Under the pieces are notes generated by a model. The model saw nothing but the letters and a program-made list of their open reading frames with translations. It had not been told where the DNA came from and made no database searches. A program made the translations under genes and the position numbers. A DNA stretch of 18,279 bases from the NCBI GenBank assembly GCA_902795755.1, contig CADBMO010000126.1, forward strand, positions 1-18,279, written 5' to 3'. Below, one piece after another: positions 1-7,800 of the stretch. Origin of the DNA: an uncultured Erysipelotrichaceae bacterium (lineage in GTDB: Bacteria > Bacillota_I > Bacilli_A > RF39 > UBA660). Position 1 is the first letter of the stretch, and the number at the start of each line of letters is the position of its first letter.

Positions 1-30
1 AGGGCCTCCTTGCCGGGATTTGGCCCTTTT
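1..30 (+). terminator. Partial GC-rich hairpin at window edge
   Basis: AGGGCC (1-6) is the exact inverse of GGCCCT (22-27), and the right arm is followed by TTTT then ATTTT. This would suit a terminator for a plus-strand transcript entering from outside the window. Read on the minus strand the same bases contain AAGGAGG near the edge, so they could instead lie in the leader of a minus-strand gene beyond position 1. The stretch is far more GC-rich than its surroundings. The edge prevents a decision. Confidence 0.3.
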
Positions 31-38
31 ATTTTATC

Positions 39-63
39 AAAAAAGCCGCACCTTGTGGTGCGG
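39..63 (-). terminator. Second terminator after thyA-folA
   Basis: On the minus strand CCGCACC and GGTGCGG form a perfect 7-bp stem (46-52 with 57-63) around a 4-base loop, followed by C and six T. It lies just downstream of the hairpin that ends folA, giving two terminators in tandem. The stem is unusually GC-rich for this DNA. A short A/T-rich run on its other side means it might also act weakly on plus-strand transcripts. Confidence 0.7.
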
Positions 64-81
64 TTGAAATTTTAATTTAGG

Positions 82-108
82 AAAAAGAATCGATTATCGA
101 TTCTTTTT
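82..108 (-). terminator. folA terminator overlapping the stop codon
   Basis: Minus-strand arms AAAAAGAATCG and CGATTCTTTTT (82-92 with 98-108) pair perfectly around a 5-base loop. The right arm ends in a T run. The folA stop codon TAA (94-96) sits in the loop, and the 5' arm encodes the last residues of the protein. Confidence 0.75.
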
Positions 109-588
109 TATATACTTAACATGTTTATAATTTGGAATATTATTTTTGTTTTCACTTATTATTACCCTATCATAATCCTCGTACATAATTTTTGGAAAAT
201 AAGCATCTGCTTTTGAAAACTCATCATCTATCTCTGTTAGTATTATTTCATCAGCATCATTAATAAACTCTTTATAAACATATGCTCCACCTATAACATA
301 TATATCATCATTAATGCTATCTCTTACTATATTAAATTCATCTATAGAATTAATTACAATTACATCTTCTGGATATGTATTTTTAGGTTTACTCGTTAAA
401 ATAATATGTTTTCTATTAGGTAACAACTTGGGTAGTGATAAATAAGTTTTACTTCCCATCAATATATGATGATTAATTGTTTGATTTTTAAAAAACTGCA
501 AGTCTTCTTTTATATGCCAAATCAAATTATTGTTATATCCTAATTCTAAGTTTTTACCCACCGCTGCTATAATTATTAATTTATTCAT
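94..588 (-). CDS. folA: Dihydrofolate reductase
   Basis: NADPH-dependent dihydrofolate reductase, regenerating tetrahydrofolate in the cytoplasm after thymidylate synthase oxidises methylene-THF. At 164 aa it has the normal length. The active-site block is clear: W24 followed by the folate-binding acid D29 in KEDLQFFK, then T37, the MGSKT cofactor segment at 44-48, LPNRK, and the IGG motif around residue 99. Position 46 is Ser where most homologues have Arg (R44 of E. coli, which contacts the NADPH phosphate region). The gene starts one base after the thyA stop and has no Shine-Dalgarno sequence, so translation is probably coupled to thyA. A stop-overlapping terminator follows. The identification is firm; only the effect of S46 on cofactor use is open. 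Confidence 0.96.
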   Translation of the reverse strand: MNKLIIIAAVGKNLELGYNNNLIWHIKEDLQFFKNQTINHHILMGSKTYLSLPKLLPNRKHIILTSKPKNTYPEDVIVINSIDEFNIVRDSINDDIYVIGGAYVYKEFINDADEIILTEIDDEFSKADAYFPKIMYEDYDRVIISENKNNIPNYKHVKYIKKNR

Positions 589-589
589 A

Positions 590-1492
590 TTATTGTGCTA
601 TTGGGAAATGTATTTTTCCATTGTGTTTATATTCTAAAACTTTAACATCTTTTAGATCTCTTGAATGATCAAAATCAAAGAAATCTTTAACCTCTGGATT
701 AAGCCATAGTTTTGGCGCTGGATGATCTCCCATATCCTCGTATCTTTTTATTTGCTCTTTAATTCCATCAACTTGATTTACATAAATATGTGCATCTTTA
801 ATACTCCAATCAAGCGTACCTGGTTTTAAATCACATACTTGTGCAAGCATATATAAAAGAGTTGAATACTGAGTTACATTAAAAGGAAGACCAAGTGGTA
901 CATCACAACTTCTTTGATGTACCCAAGCATTTAACTTACCATCCGTAACATCCCACTCACTTGACCAAACGCAAGATGGTAACACCGCAGTATCTAAATA
1001 ATCATTCTGCCATAAAGACATCATCATTCTTCTATCATTTGGATTATTTTTAAGTGTGTTAATTAGGTTTTGAGTAAGTCCAAATTTATTAACAATGTAC
1101 CCATATGCCGTTCCAATGGTGTGTGCCCATTCTTTACCAAAATCTTTTTTTATTTCTTTTTTTACTAAATTTCCGTTTTCATCTGGTATATTTTGAGTTG
1201 CTGTCCAAATACCATTTTCATTTATTTCCCATTCATCCCAAATGTGAACGTCTCTTTCTTGAAGCCACCTTACATCATTACTTTGAACCTGAAATATCCA
1301 TAACATTTCAAGAATTGCTTGTCTGTAAAATAATTGTTTTGTAGTTAAAAACGGATACTCCTCTTCCAAATCAAAATGAAAATGATATGATGGTATTTTA
1401 ATTGAATTAACACCGGTTCTATTCTCTACTTCTTTTCCTTCCTCTAATATTTTTTTACATAGTTTTAAATAATCTTTGTCCCATTTAGACAT
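590..1492 (-). CDS. thyA: Thymidylate synthase
   Basis: Converts dUMP to dTMP using methylene-tetrahydrofolate; the dihydrofolate produced is the substrate of FolA, encoded next. The 300-aa protein shows the phosphate-binding NRTG (24-27), the RR pair at 154-155, the nucleophile C174 in LPSC, the HQRSCD block (192-197) ending in the LPFN motif, and the dUMP-binding DAHIY (233-237). The residue after the catalytic Cys is Val rather than the usual His, and a WSSEWDV segment follows, placing it in a divergent ThyA branch. The start is fixed by a strong AAGGAGGTG a few bases upstream. A well-formed promoter precedes it, so thyA-folA is a two-gene operon. Confidence 0.96.
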   Translation of the reverse strand: MSKWDKDYLKLCKKILEEGKEVENRTGVNSIKIPSYHFHFDLEEEYPFLTTKQLFYRQAILEMLWIFQVQSNDVRWLQERDVHIWDEWEINENGIWTATQNIPDENGNLVKKEIKKDFGKEWAHTIGTAYGYIVNKFGLTQNLINTLKNNPNDRRMMMSLWQNDYLDTAVLPSCVWSSEWDVTDGKLNAWVHQRSCDVPLGLPFNVTQYSTLLYMLAQVCDLKPGTLDWSIKDAHIYVNQVDGIKEQIKRYEDMGDHPAPKLWLNPEVKDFFDFDHSRDLKDVKVLEYKHNGKIHFPIAQ

Positions 1493-1542
1493 ATTAACAC
1501 CTCCTTCGATTATTAAAATTCCCCAAAGTATTCTCTAATTAG

Positions 1543-1571
1543 ATTATACAGCACAAACAAACGTATGTAAA
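1543..1571 (-). promoter_or_regulatory. thyA-folA promoter (sigma-A type)
   Basis: On the minus strand TTTACA (1566-1571) is followed by exactly 17 bases and a perfect TATAAT (1543-1548). It lies between the terminator of the upstream repeat-protein gene and the thyA ribosome site, so the thyA-folA pair should have its own transcript starting near 1536. Confidence 0.8.
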
Positions 1572-1582
1572 TATTTTTATAT

Positions 1583-1610
1583 AAAAAAGATGTTATTAAA
1601 CATCTTTTTT
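1583..1610 (-). terminator. Terminator of the HTH-repeat gene
   Basis: A perfect 12-bp stem (1583-1594 with 1599-1610) with a 4-base loop; on the minus strand the right arm ends in six T. The TAA stop of the upstream gene lies in the loop, and the 5' arm encodes its last residues (KKDV). It isolates that gene from thyA. Confidence 0.8.
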
Positions 1611-2303
1611 CTTTTTAACTAACCTATTATTTTTTATCTCACTATCTTTATATTTAAATGCATGTAAAATGTCATCTATGCTTTTTTCTTTTAATGCTAC
1701 CAATGCTAATTCCTCTTCTGGTATAAAATCATATTTACCTATTAATTTTACTAACCTACGATATACCGTAATGTATTCATTTTTAGACTTACAACAAGAT
1801 CTTAAAGACTTACCTTTATAAAAATATCTACAATGGTTTTTATTATCTAGTGCTTTTCTTGTTGCCTCATCAATAGATAAATCTGGATTCTCATCAAGTA
1901 TCTTATATAATCTATATAATATTATTGTATACTTAATATTATTATTATCACAATATTTTTTTAATGACATTCCTTCATACATATATCTACTTTTTTTATA
2001 ATTAAATGCTAACTCTATTGCTTCTTCTATCCCTATATTTGGAGATTCTTTAATTATTTTTATAATATTATTACGTATAATCGCATAATTGATTCCGTTT
2101 TTTATACAATACTTTTTCAAAAGAATTCCATCATAATAATATTTATATGGGATTAAATTTATTGCATCAAAAACTAATTCATCTTCAGTTTTATCTGGAT
2201 TTTCTTTCCTTAACATCTTTATTCTATTAGTAATTGTTGAATAATTAATATTATTATTTTTACAATACTTATTTAAAGACATTCCATTATAATAGTATTT
2301 CAT
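1596..2303 (-). CDS. Four-repeat HTH-like protein, unknown function
   Basis: The 235-aa protein is built almost wholly of four tandem repeats of about 52 residues. Each opens with an aromatic-rich segment and a Gly (G7, G59, G111, G164), then a GxSLxKYC-like core, an N/I-rich turn, a helix containing Arg/Lys, and an acidic ExAxxxA helix. The fourth repeat is the most diverged and a Lys-rich tail follows. The layout (short helix, turn, Tyr/Ile-rich helix, then a final EEAI helix) resembles the small helix-turn-helix repeats of phage and homing-endonuclease DNA-binding regions. DNA binding is inferred, not shown. I chose the ATG at 2303 because AAAAGGA lies 9 bases upstream; an in-frame ATG at 2336 overlaps the preceding stop but has no ribosome site. 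It follows the MurE-like gene closely and ends in its own terminator. Confidence 0.7.
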   Translation of the reverse strand: MKYYYNGMSLNKYCKNNNINYSTITNRIKMLRKENPDKTEDELVFDAINLIPYKYYYDGILLKKYCIKNGINYAIIRNNIIKIIKESPNIGIEEAIELAFNYKKSRYMYEGMSLKKYCDNNNIKYTIILYRLYKILDENPDLSIDEATRKALDNKNHCRYFYKGKSLRSCCKSKNEYITVYRRLVKLIGKYDFIPEEELALVALKEKSIDDILHAFKYKDSEIKNNRLVKKKKDV

Positions 2304-2332
2304 TACAATCATTCCTTTTGAGTGGTATTTTA

Positions 2333-3598
2333 TCATATATGATTAATAATATCAAGTACGCAATCCTTATCAGAAAAGCTTATCTTTATACCCTTAATCA
2401 TTTGATAATTTTCATGACCTTTTCCTAGCACTAAAAGTATCATATTACCCCTTAACAAATATAATCCCATTTTAATTGCATCTAATCTATTATGAATAAT
2501 AATATAATTATTTTTTGCATATTTTTTTAAATCATTAGTAATATCATTAGGATTTTCAAATCCCGGATTATCATCTGTAAATATAACACAATTTGAATAT
2601 TTAGTAACAATTTTTCCAATAATATTTCTTTTTTTTCTATCTTTGTTACCACTACTACCTATTATAGTAATAATTCCATTACTTTTATTTTTCCTTATAA
2701 GTTTTAATACTTTTATAATTGCTTCTTTACTGTGTGCATAATCAATAATTATTTTATTACTCTTATATTTTATTATATCCATTCTACCAGGTGGTTCTTT
2801 AAATATCTCACTATTATCTAATACTTTTATATAATTATAACCCATCTCTTTAATCACCATACACGCCATATTAAAATTATATATATTAAAATCCCCAATT
2901 AATGATAGTTTATTTTTTTTAAATGTACGCTTATTAATAAAGATATTCTTATTATCTTTATTAATGAATCTTCTATGATATTTGTCATCTTTATTTAAAA
3001 TACATATTTTATTACCAGTAGTCATATGTACTAATCTCTTTTTACATCCAATATAATTATTCAAGGATTTATGATAGTTTAAATGTTCTTTAGATACGTT
3101 TGTTACCCCAATAACATCAAATAAAAGGCCATCTAGTCGTCCTTGATTAAGCGCGTGAGAAGATATTTCTATTATAACTATTTCACAATTATTTTCTTTT
3201 GCAACATTTATTAAATAATATAACATATCAATTGATGGTGTAGTATTATCTAAGTCCATAACTTTATCATCAATATAAAAACCAATTGTTCCAATATATG
3301 CACTTTTTATTTTTAAAAAACGTAACATTTGATATATTAAAAAACAAGTTGTTGTTTTACCATTGCTACCAGTTATTCCTACTAATTTAATATTTGAAAA
3401 ATTATAATATCTTTTTAGATATTCATTAACACTATCTACTTTTAGTGTTTCTATTTCATATTCTTTATCTAGCTCAGTAATAATTTTTTTGCATCCGTTT
3501 TTAATTGCACTTAAAACATATTTTTCATTATCTTTATCTACTAAAAAACAATCTCCCTTTTTAACATATTTAGAATTTTTCCATAGATTTATAATTAT
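2333..3598 (-). CDS. murE: MurE-type Mur ligase, start codon unresolved
   Basis: Resembles UDP-N-acetylmuramoyl-dipeptide ligase, which adds the third amino acid of the peptidoglycan stem in the cytoplasm. In order: a KYVKKGD segment typical of the first domain, the ATP loop TGSNGKTTT (3347-3373), NTTP, EISSHAL, the EHLNYH block, a carbamylated-Lys candidate in GCKKRLV, GRMD, IDYAH, GSSGNKDRKKR, DNPG and GKGHENYQ. All core motifs are present, but the frame has no ATG, GTG or TTG before the ATP loop; the first Met codon (3328) lies after it and lacks a ribosome site. The open frame begins after an in-frame TGA (3599-3601). An ATT at 3593-3595 lies 7 bases after AGGGG and could be a rare start. 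Otherwise the gene is damaged. About 420 residues would be short for MurE (near 490), and DNPG replaces the DNPR of diaminopimelate enzymes. Confidence 0.72.
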   Translation of the reverse strand: MIINLWKNSKYVKKGDCFLVDKDNEKYVLSAIKNGCKKIITELDKEYEIETLKVDSVNEYLKRYYNFSNIKLVGITGSNGKTTTCFLIYQMLRFLKIKSAYIGTIGFYIDDKVMDLDNTTPSIDMLYYLINVAKENNCEIVIIEISSHALNQGRLDGLLFDVIGVTNVSKEHLNYHKSLNNYIGCKKRLVHMTTGNKICILNKDDKYHRRFINKDNKNIFINKRTFKKNKLSLIGDFNIYNFNMACMVIKEMGYNYIKVLDNSEIFKEPPGRMDIIKYKSNKIIIDYAHSKEAIIKVLKLIRKNKSNGIITIIGSSGNKDRKKRNIIGKIVTKYSNCVIFTDDNPGFENPNDITNDLKKYAKNNYIIIHNRLDAIKMGLYLLRGNMILLVLGKGHENYQMIKGIKISFSDKDCVLDIINHI

Positions 3599-3641
3599 TC
3601 ATCCCCTATAGTTATTTATGAAATTATTAATTTTTTGCAAC

Positions 3642-3662
3642 AAAAAAAGGGTATATACCCTT
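3642..3662 (-). terminator. Terminator of the lytic transglycosylase gene
   Basis: AAGGGTATATACCCTT (3647-3662) is a perfect palindrome able to form a 6-bp stem with a 4-base loop. It is followed on the minus strand by a T run, and lies immediately after the TAA stop at 3664-3666. Confidence 0.7.
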
Positions 3663-3663
3663 A

Positions 3664-4788
3664 TTATTTTGTTTTTACAGCATTATCACCTAGTATTAGT
3701 TTTTTTAAGTCACCTTGATAGAACCTTAATACGTGTTGTAAATACTCTTTATCTCCGCCATATCTACTTGTATGATAATTATCCCATTTTATGTTAGTTT
3801 TATCTTTTATAACTGTTTCTTTAGACTTACCAGAATCATAACAATAAGCACTAAGCATACTAGACATTGCGCCTAATCCAACGTTATATGCTTTTATCGC
3901 CATTAATACGTTCCCATCAAACTTTTCAAGACCTTGTTGTAAAAATGCGCATCCTAATTGTATGTTAGTTTCTAAATCAACTATTGAATCATTAGTTATT
4001 TTAATAACATCTCTTTTACCTGTTTCATAATTATATGGTCTTATAGTCTCTCCTATATGACAACCTTCTATTTGAAATAAACCATTTCCATATTTTGATA
4101 ACCTATATGAGTGCACTCCACTTTCTTGCGTAGCGATTGCGCACATTAAATCAGGATCAACGCCGTATTTATTAGCATATTTACATATTAAATTATAATA
4201 TAATTTTTTTGTATTTTCTAACTTAGATTGTTCGTATTGATCAGGAATTGATAACATTTCACGTATATCATCATTAGTTATTTCATCACTTTTTTCTTTT
4301 TCTTTATCTTCATATTTAACATTCGGTTTTGTAGGTTTTGCATTTTCTATTTCGTGATTTTCTAATTCAATTTCAATTTCCTCACTATTATCCACATCAT
4401 CTACTTGAGTAACACTTGTATCGGGCGTTTTAGAATCGTTATTATTTCCAGCGTTAATAGCAATTGGAGTTGTAATCATAACACCAATAACTATCCCTGC
4501 TGCTTTTATTTTCATTAGTTTATATTTTCTTTTTTTTGCTAACTCAAATATATAATTAAATCTTTTATCATTCTCAAAATTTCCTTTATGATCTAATACT
4601 ATTAAAGTATCTTCAAATATAAATTCTATATTACCTTTTCTATCTTTTACTTTTTTTATCTTAGAAGAATGCTTTTTGATTGCATTTAAAAATTTTTCAA
4701 AATCTTTTCCATAAACTAATTCTCTACCATCATCACCATAAAATAATCCATGTAATGAGCCAGTATTTCTTATAACTAATTTATCCAT
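3664..4788 (-). CDS. Membrane-anchored lytic transglycosylase (SLT fold)
   Basis: Predicted to cleave peptidoglycan glycan strands outside the membrane. The 374-aa product has three parts: a ~90-residue N-terminal segment ending in a KKRKYK basic stretch, a single membrane helix near residues 91-112, and an acidic linker leading to a C-terminal lysozyme-like SLT domain from about residue 195. The SLT motifs are clear: catalytic E222 in ATQESG, GLFQI (236-240) and AYNVG (300-304). The arrangement predicts a cytoplasmic N-terminus and external enzyme domain. I chose the ATG at 4788 because AGGTGAT lies just upstream; the longer frame begins at a TTG (4833) that coincides with the likely -35 box. 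The gene has its own promoter and terminator. The cytoplasmic segment is not a domain I recognise. Confidence 0.85.
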   Translation of the reverse strand: MDKLVIRNTGSLHGLFYGDDGRELVYGKDFEKFLNAIKKHSSKIKKVKDRKGNIEFIFEDTLIVLDHKGNFENDKRFNYIFELAKKRKYKLMKIKAAGIVIGVMITTPIAINAGNNNDSKTPDTSVTQVDDVDNSEEIEIELENHEIENAKPTKPNVKYEDKEKEKSDEITNDDIREMLSIPDQYEQSKLENTKKLYYNLICKYANKYGVDPDLMCAIATQESGVHSYRLSKYGNGLFQIEGCHIGETIRPYNYETGKRDVIKITNDSIVDLETNIQLGCAFLQQGLEKFDGNVLMAIKAYNVGLGAMSSMLSAYCYDSGKSKETVIKDKTNIKWDNYHTSRYGGDKEYLQHVLRFYQGDLKKLILGDNAVKTK

Positions 4789-4804
4789 GCTATCACCTAT
4801 TAAT

Positions 4805-4833
4805 ATTTTACTATGTACATATTTTTTAATCAA
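4805..4833 (-). promoter_or_regulatory. Promoter of the lytic transglycosylase gene
   Basis: On the minus strand TTGATT (4828-4833), a 17-base spacer and TAAAAT (4805-4810) lie just upstream of the AGGTGAT ribosome site, after the ileS terminator. The leader would be only about ten bases long. Confidence 0.5.
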
Positions 4834-4864
4834 ATATATTACATGTTATTTACAAAATATTTAC

Positions 4865-4889
4865 AAAAAAAACGTAGACATGCTACGTT
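4865..4889 (-). terminator. ileS terminator
   Basis: AACGTAG and CTACGTT (4871-4877 with 4883-4889) pair perfectly around a 5-base loop, followed on the minus strand by a T run. The TAA stop of ileS (4888-4890) overlaps the foot of the stem. Confidence 0.75.
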
Positions 4890-7800
4890 ATTTTGTTTTT
4901 TCTACATCCACCTTAACAACTAATCCATTTAAATCATATTCATAATCTAAATCAGTAGATTGTTTTATCTCAATAGATAAAGTTTCCTTTTTAATCATAT
5001 CTTCAAACTTAGAAAGTACTTTTTCAAATTCCTTATTTGCTTCATAGTATAAAACTATTCTATCAGCAACGTCAAAGTCTTTTTCTTTTCTTAAGTTTTG
5101 TACCTTTGAAATTAATTCACGAGTAATACCTTCATCAATTAAATCATCAGTTAAGTTTGTATTTAGGATAATAAAGTTACTACCTTCTCTTTTGGCATCA
5201 TAGCCTTCTTTAGCATTTACTCTTATATCAACCATTTCTGGAGTTACTTCAATTTCTTCATCATCTAAATTGATTCTGATGTTATTACCTCCATTTAATT
5301 CATCAATCTCTTCGACTGATAAATCATTTAATGCACTTGCATAATCTTTTATTTTAGGTCCAAACATCTTACCAACAACCCTAAAGTTAGGTTTAACTTC
5401 AAAGTTCATGTATTCTGATAAGTTTTCAATATAAGTAATTTCCTTTACGTTTAATTCTTCTTTAATTAATGCGTCTAAATCACCTATAGTTTTTTTCTTT
5501 TTAGCATCTAATAGAACTTCACTAATTGGTTGTCTAACCTTTATTTTAACATCTTCTCTTGCGTTTCTACCAAGTGATATTAAATCTCTTACCAAATCCA
5601 TTTTTTCTTCAAGTTTTTCATCAATTAGCTTAGAAGAATAATCTGGGTAATCTTCTAGGTGAACAGATTCTTTTTTTGTTAATTTTTTAAATATTTCTTC
5701 AGTTGTAAATGGAATAATTGGTGCACATAACTTACATAGCCCAACTAATACTTCATATGTTGTTATATAAACTGATTTTTTAGAATCATCTAAATCATGT
5801 GCCCAGAAACGATCTCTGTTTCTTCTTATGTACCAATTTGATAAATCATTTGATACGAAATTAGTAACTTCTCTTACAACTTGATTCAAATCATATTGAT
5901 CATAGTAATTAGTACATTTTTTAACCAATTTATTATATTTAGATAATAACCACTTATCTATTTCTTCTCTACTTTCATATGATACTTCACATTTACTAAT
6001 ATCTATTTCATCAATGTTAGCATATGTTTGAAAGAAAGAGTATGTATTTTTTAATGGATTAAAGAATTTAGAATGAACTTCTTTTATACCATCTTCATCA
6101 AATTTTAATGGTGTCCAAGTTGGTGATACGTATGCTAAGTACCATCTAACAGGATCTGCACCATATTTTTTTATTACACTAAATGGTTCAACTGCATTAC
6201 CTTTTGATTTGTGCATTTTTTGTCCATTTTTATCTAATAATAATTCATTAACCAATACGTTTTTATATGGACTTTTACCAGTTACAAATACACCTAATAC
6301 TAATAGTGAATAAAACCATCCTCTTGTTTGATCAATTCCCTCTGCTATAAAATCAGCTGGATACTGGCTTTCCCATAATTCTGTATTTTCAAATGGATAA
6401 TGGTATTGTGCAAATGGCATTGCACCAGAATCAAACCAGCAGTCAATAACTTCTAATGTACGATTCATTGTTTTACCGCACTTAGGACATTTTAAATGAA
6501 TTTCATCAACGAACGGTCTATGTAAATCTATTGTTTTTGGATCTACCTTTTCGATTGCTTTTTCTTTAAGTTCTTCTCTCGAACCTATCATCTCATCATG
6601 ACCGCATTCACATCTCCATAATGGAAGTGGTGTTCCCCAATATCTATTACGACTAATTGCCCAATCATTCATATTTTCTAGCCAATTACCAAATCTTTTT
6701 TCACCAACGAATGAAGGAAACCAATTAACTTTTTTATTTTCTTCAATTATTTTATCTTGCAACTTTGTAACTTCTAAATAATATGATGGCCTTGAATAGT
6801 AAACAAGTGGACTATCACATCTCCAACAATGTGGATAATCATGTTTTATTTTTTGCTTTTTAAATAATTTGTCATTTTCCTTTAACCATTTAATTACTTC
6901 AAGGTCGGCTTCAAATATGTTCATACCTTTCCATAATCCTTCACTGTATGTTGCGTCTTCTTTAACAGGATTAACGTATGGTAATTTATATTTTTTACCA
7001 ACGGATGCATCGTCTTCACCAAATGCTGGTGCAATATGAACAATACCAGTACCATCCGTCATTGTTACGTAATTATCACATGTAACAAAAAATGCTTTAC
7101 CATTAACATTAATAGATGGAATTAGTTGATCATACTCCATGTATTCTAAATCTTTACCAGTGTATGTTTCAAGTATTTCATATCCATCACCTAGCACCGA
7201 ATCACATAATGCTTCTGCTAAAATAAACTTATAACCTTTTGAATCTACTTTAACATATTTTTCATTAGGATTAACACATAATGCAACGTTTGATATTAAT
7301 GTCCAAGGTGTTGTTGTCCATACCAAAAAGTATGCATCTTCATCTTTCTTTTTAAATGGAACTATTACCGTATTTGCATCAATTTCTTTGTAACCTTGTG
7401 CTACCTCATGAGATGCTAATCCAGTTCCACATCTAGGGCACCATGGCATTATTTTAACGCCTTCATAAAATAATCCTTCATCAAAGAATTTTTTAAGTAT
7501 CCACCATTCTGTTTCAATGTAATTATTATCATATGTAATATAACGATTATCTAAATCAATGAATTGTCCCATTTCATCAGTAAGTTTTCTAAATGCTGCT
7601 TCATTATCCCATACCGTTTGTTTACATAATTCATTAAATTCTTTTATTCCATACTTTTCAATATCACTCTTACCGTTAAAACCTAGTTTTTTTTCTACGT
7701 TAACCTCTACTGGAAGACCATGAGTATCCCATCCTACTTTTCTTAAAACACGATTACCTTTCATGGTCTGATATTTACAAAAAGTATCTTTTAAAAACTT

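Noticed and set aside
1105..1344. Plus-strand open frame of 79 codons
   Set aside because: Lies antisense within thyA, is rich in Phe/Leu/His as expected of a reversed frame, and has no ribosome site.
2333..3328. MurE-like gene starting at the ATG at 3328
   Set aside because: This start would remove the TGSNGKTTT ATP loop, which is encoded in frame just upstream, and it has no ribosome site.
3599..3601. TGA read as tryptophan (genetic code 4)
   Set aside because: coaD, the 529-aa gene and the MurE-like gene all end normally at TGA within ATGA overlaps, so TGA is a stop in this genome.
3570..3602. ATG at 3602 as a clean start for MurE
   Set aside because: It opens a different frame that stops after ten codons; it works only if one base of the A5 run is removed, and the motif-bearing frame is already open across that point.
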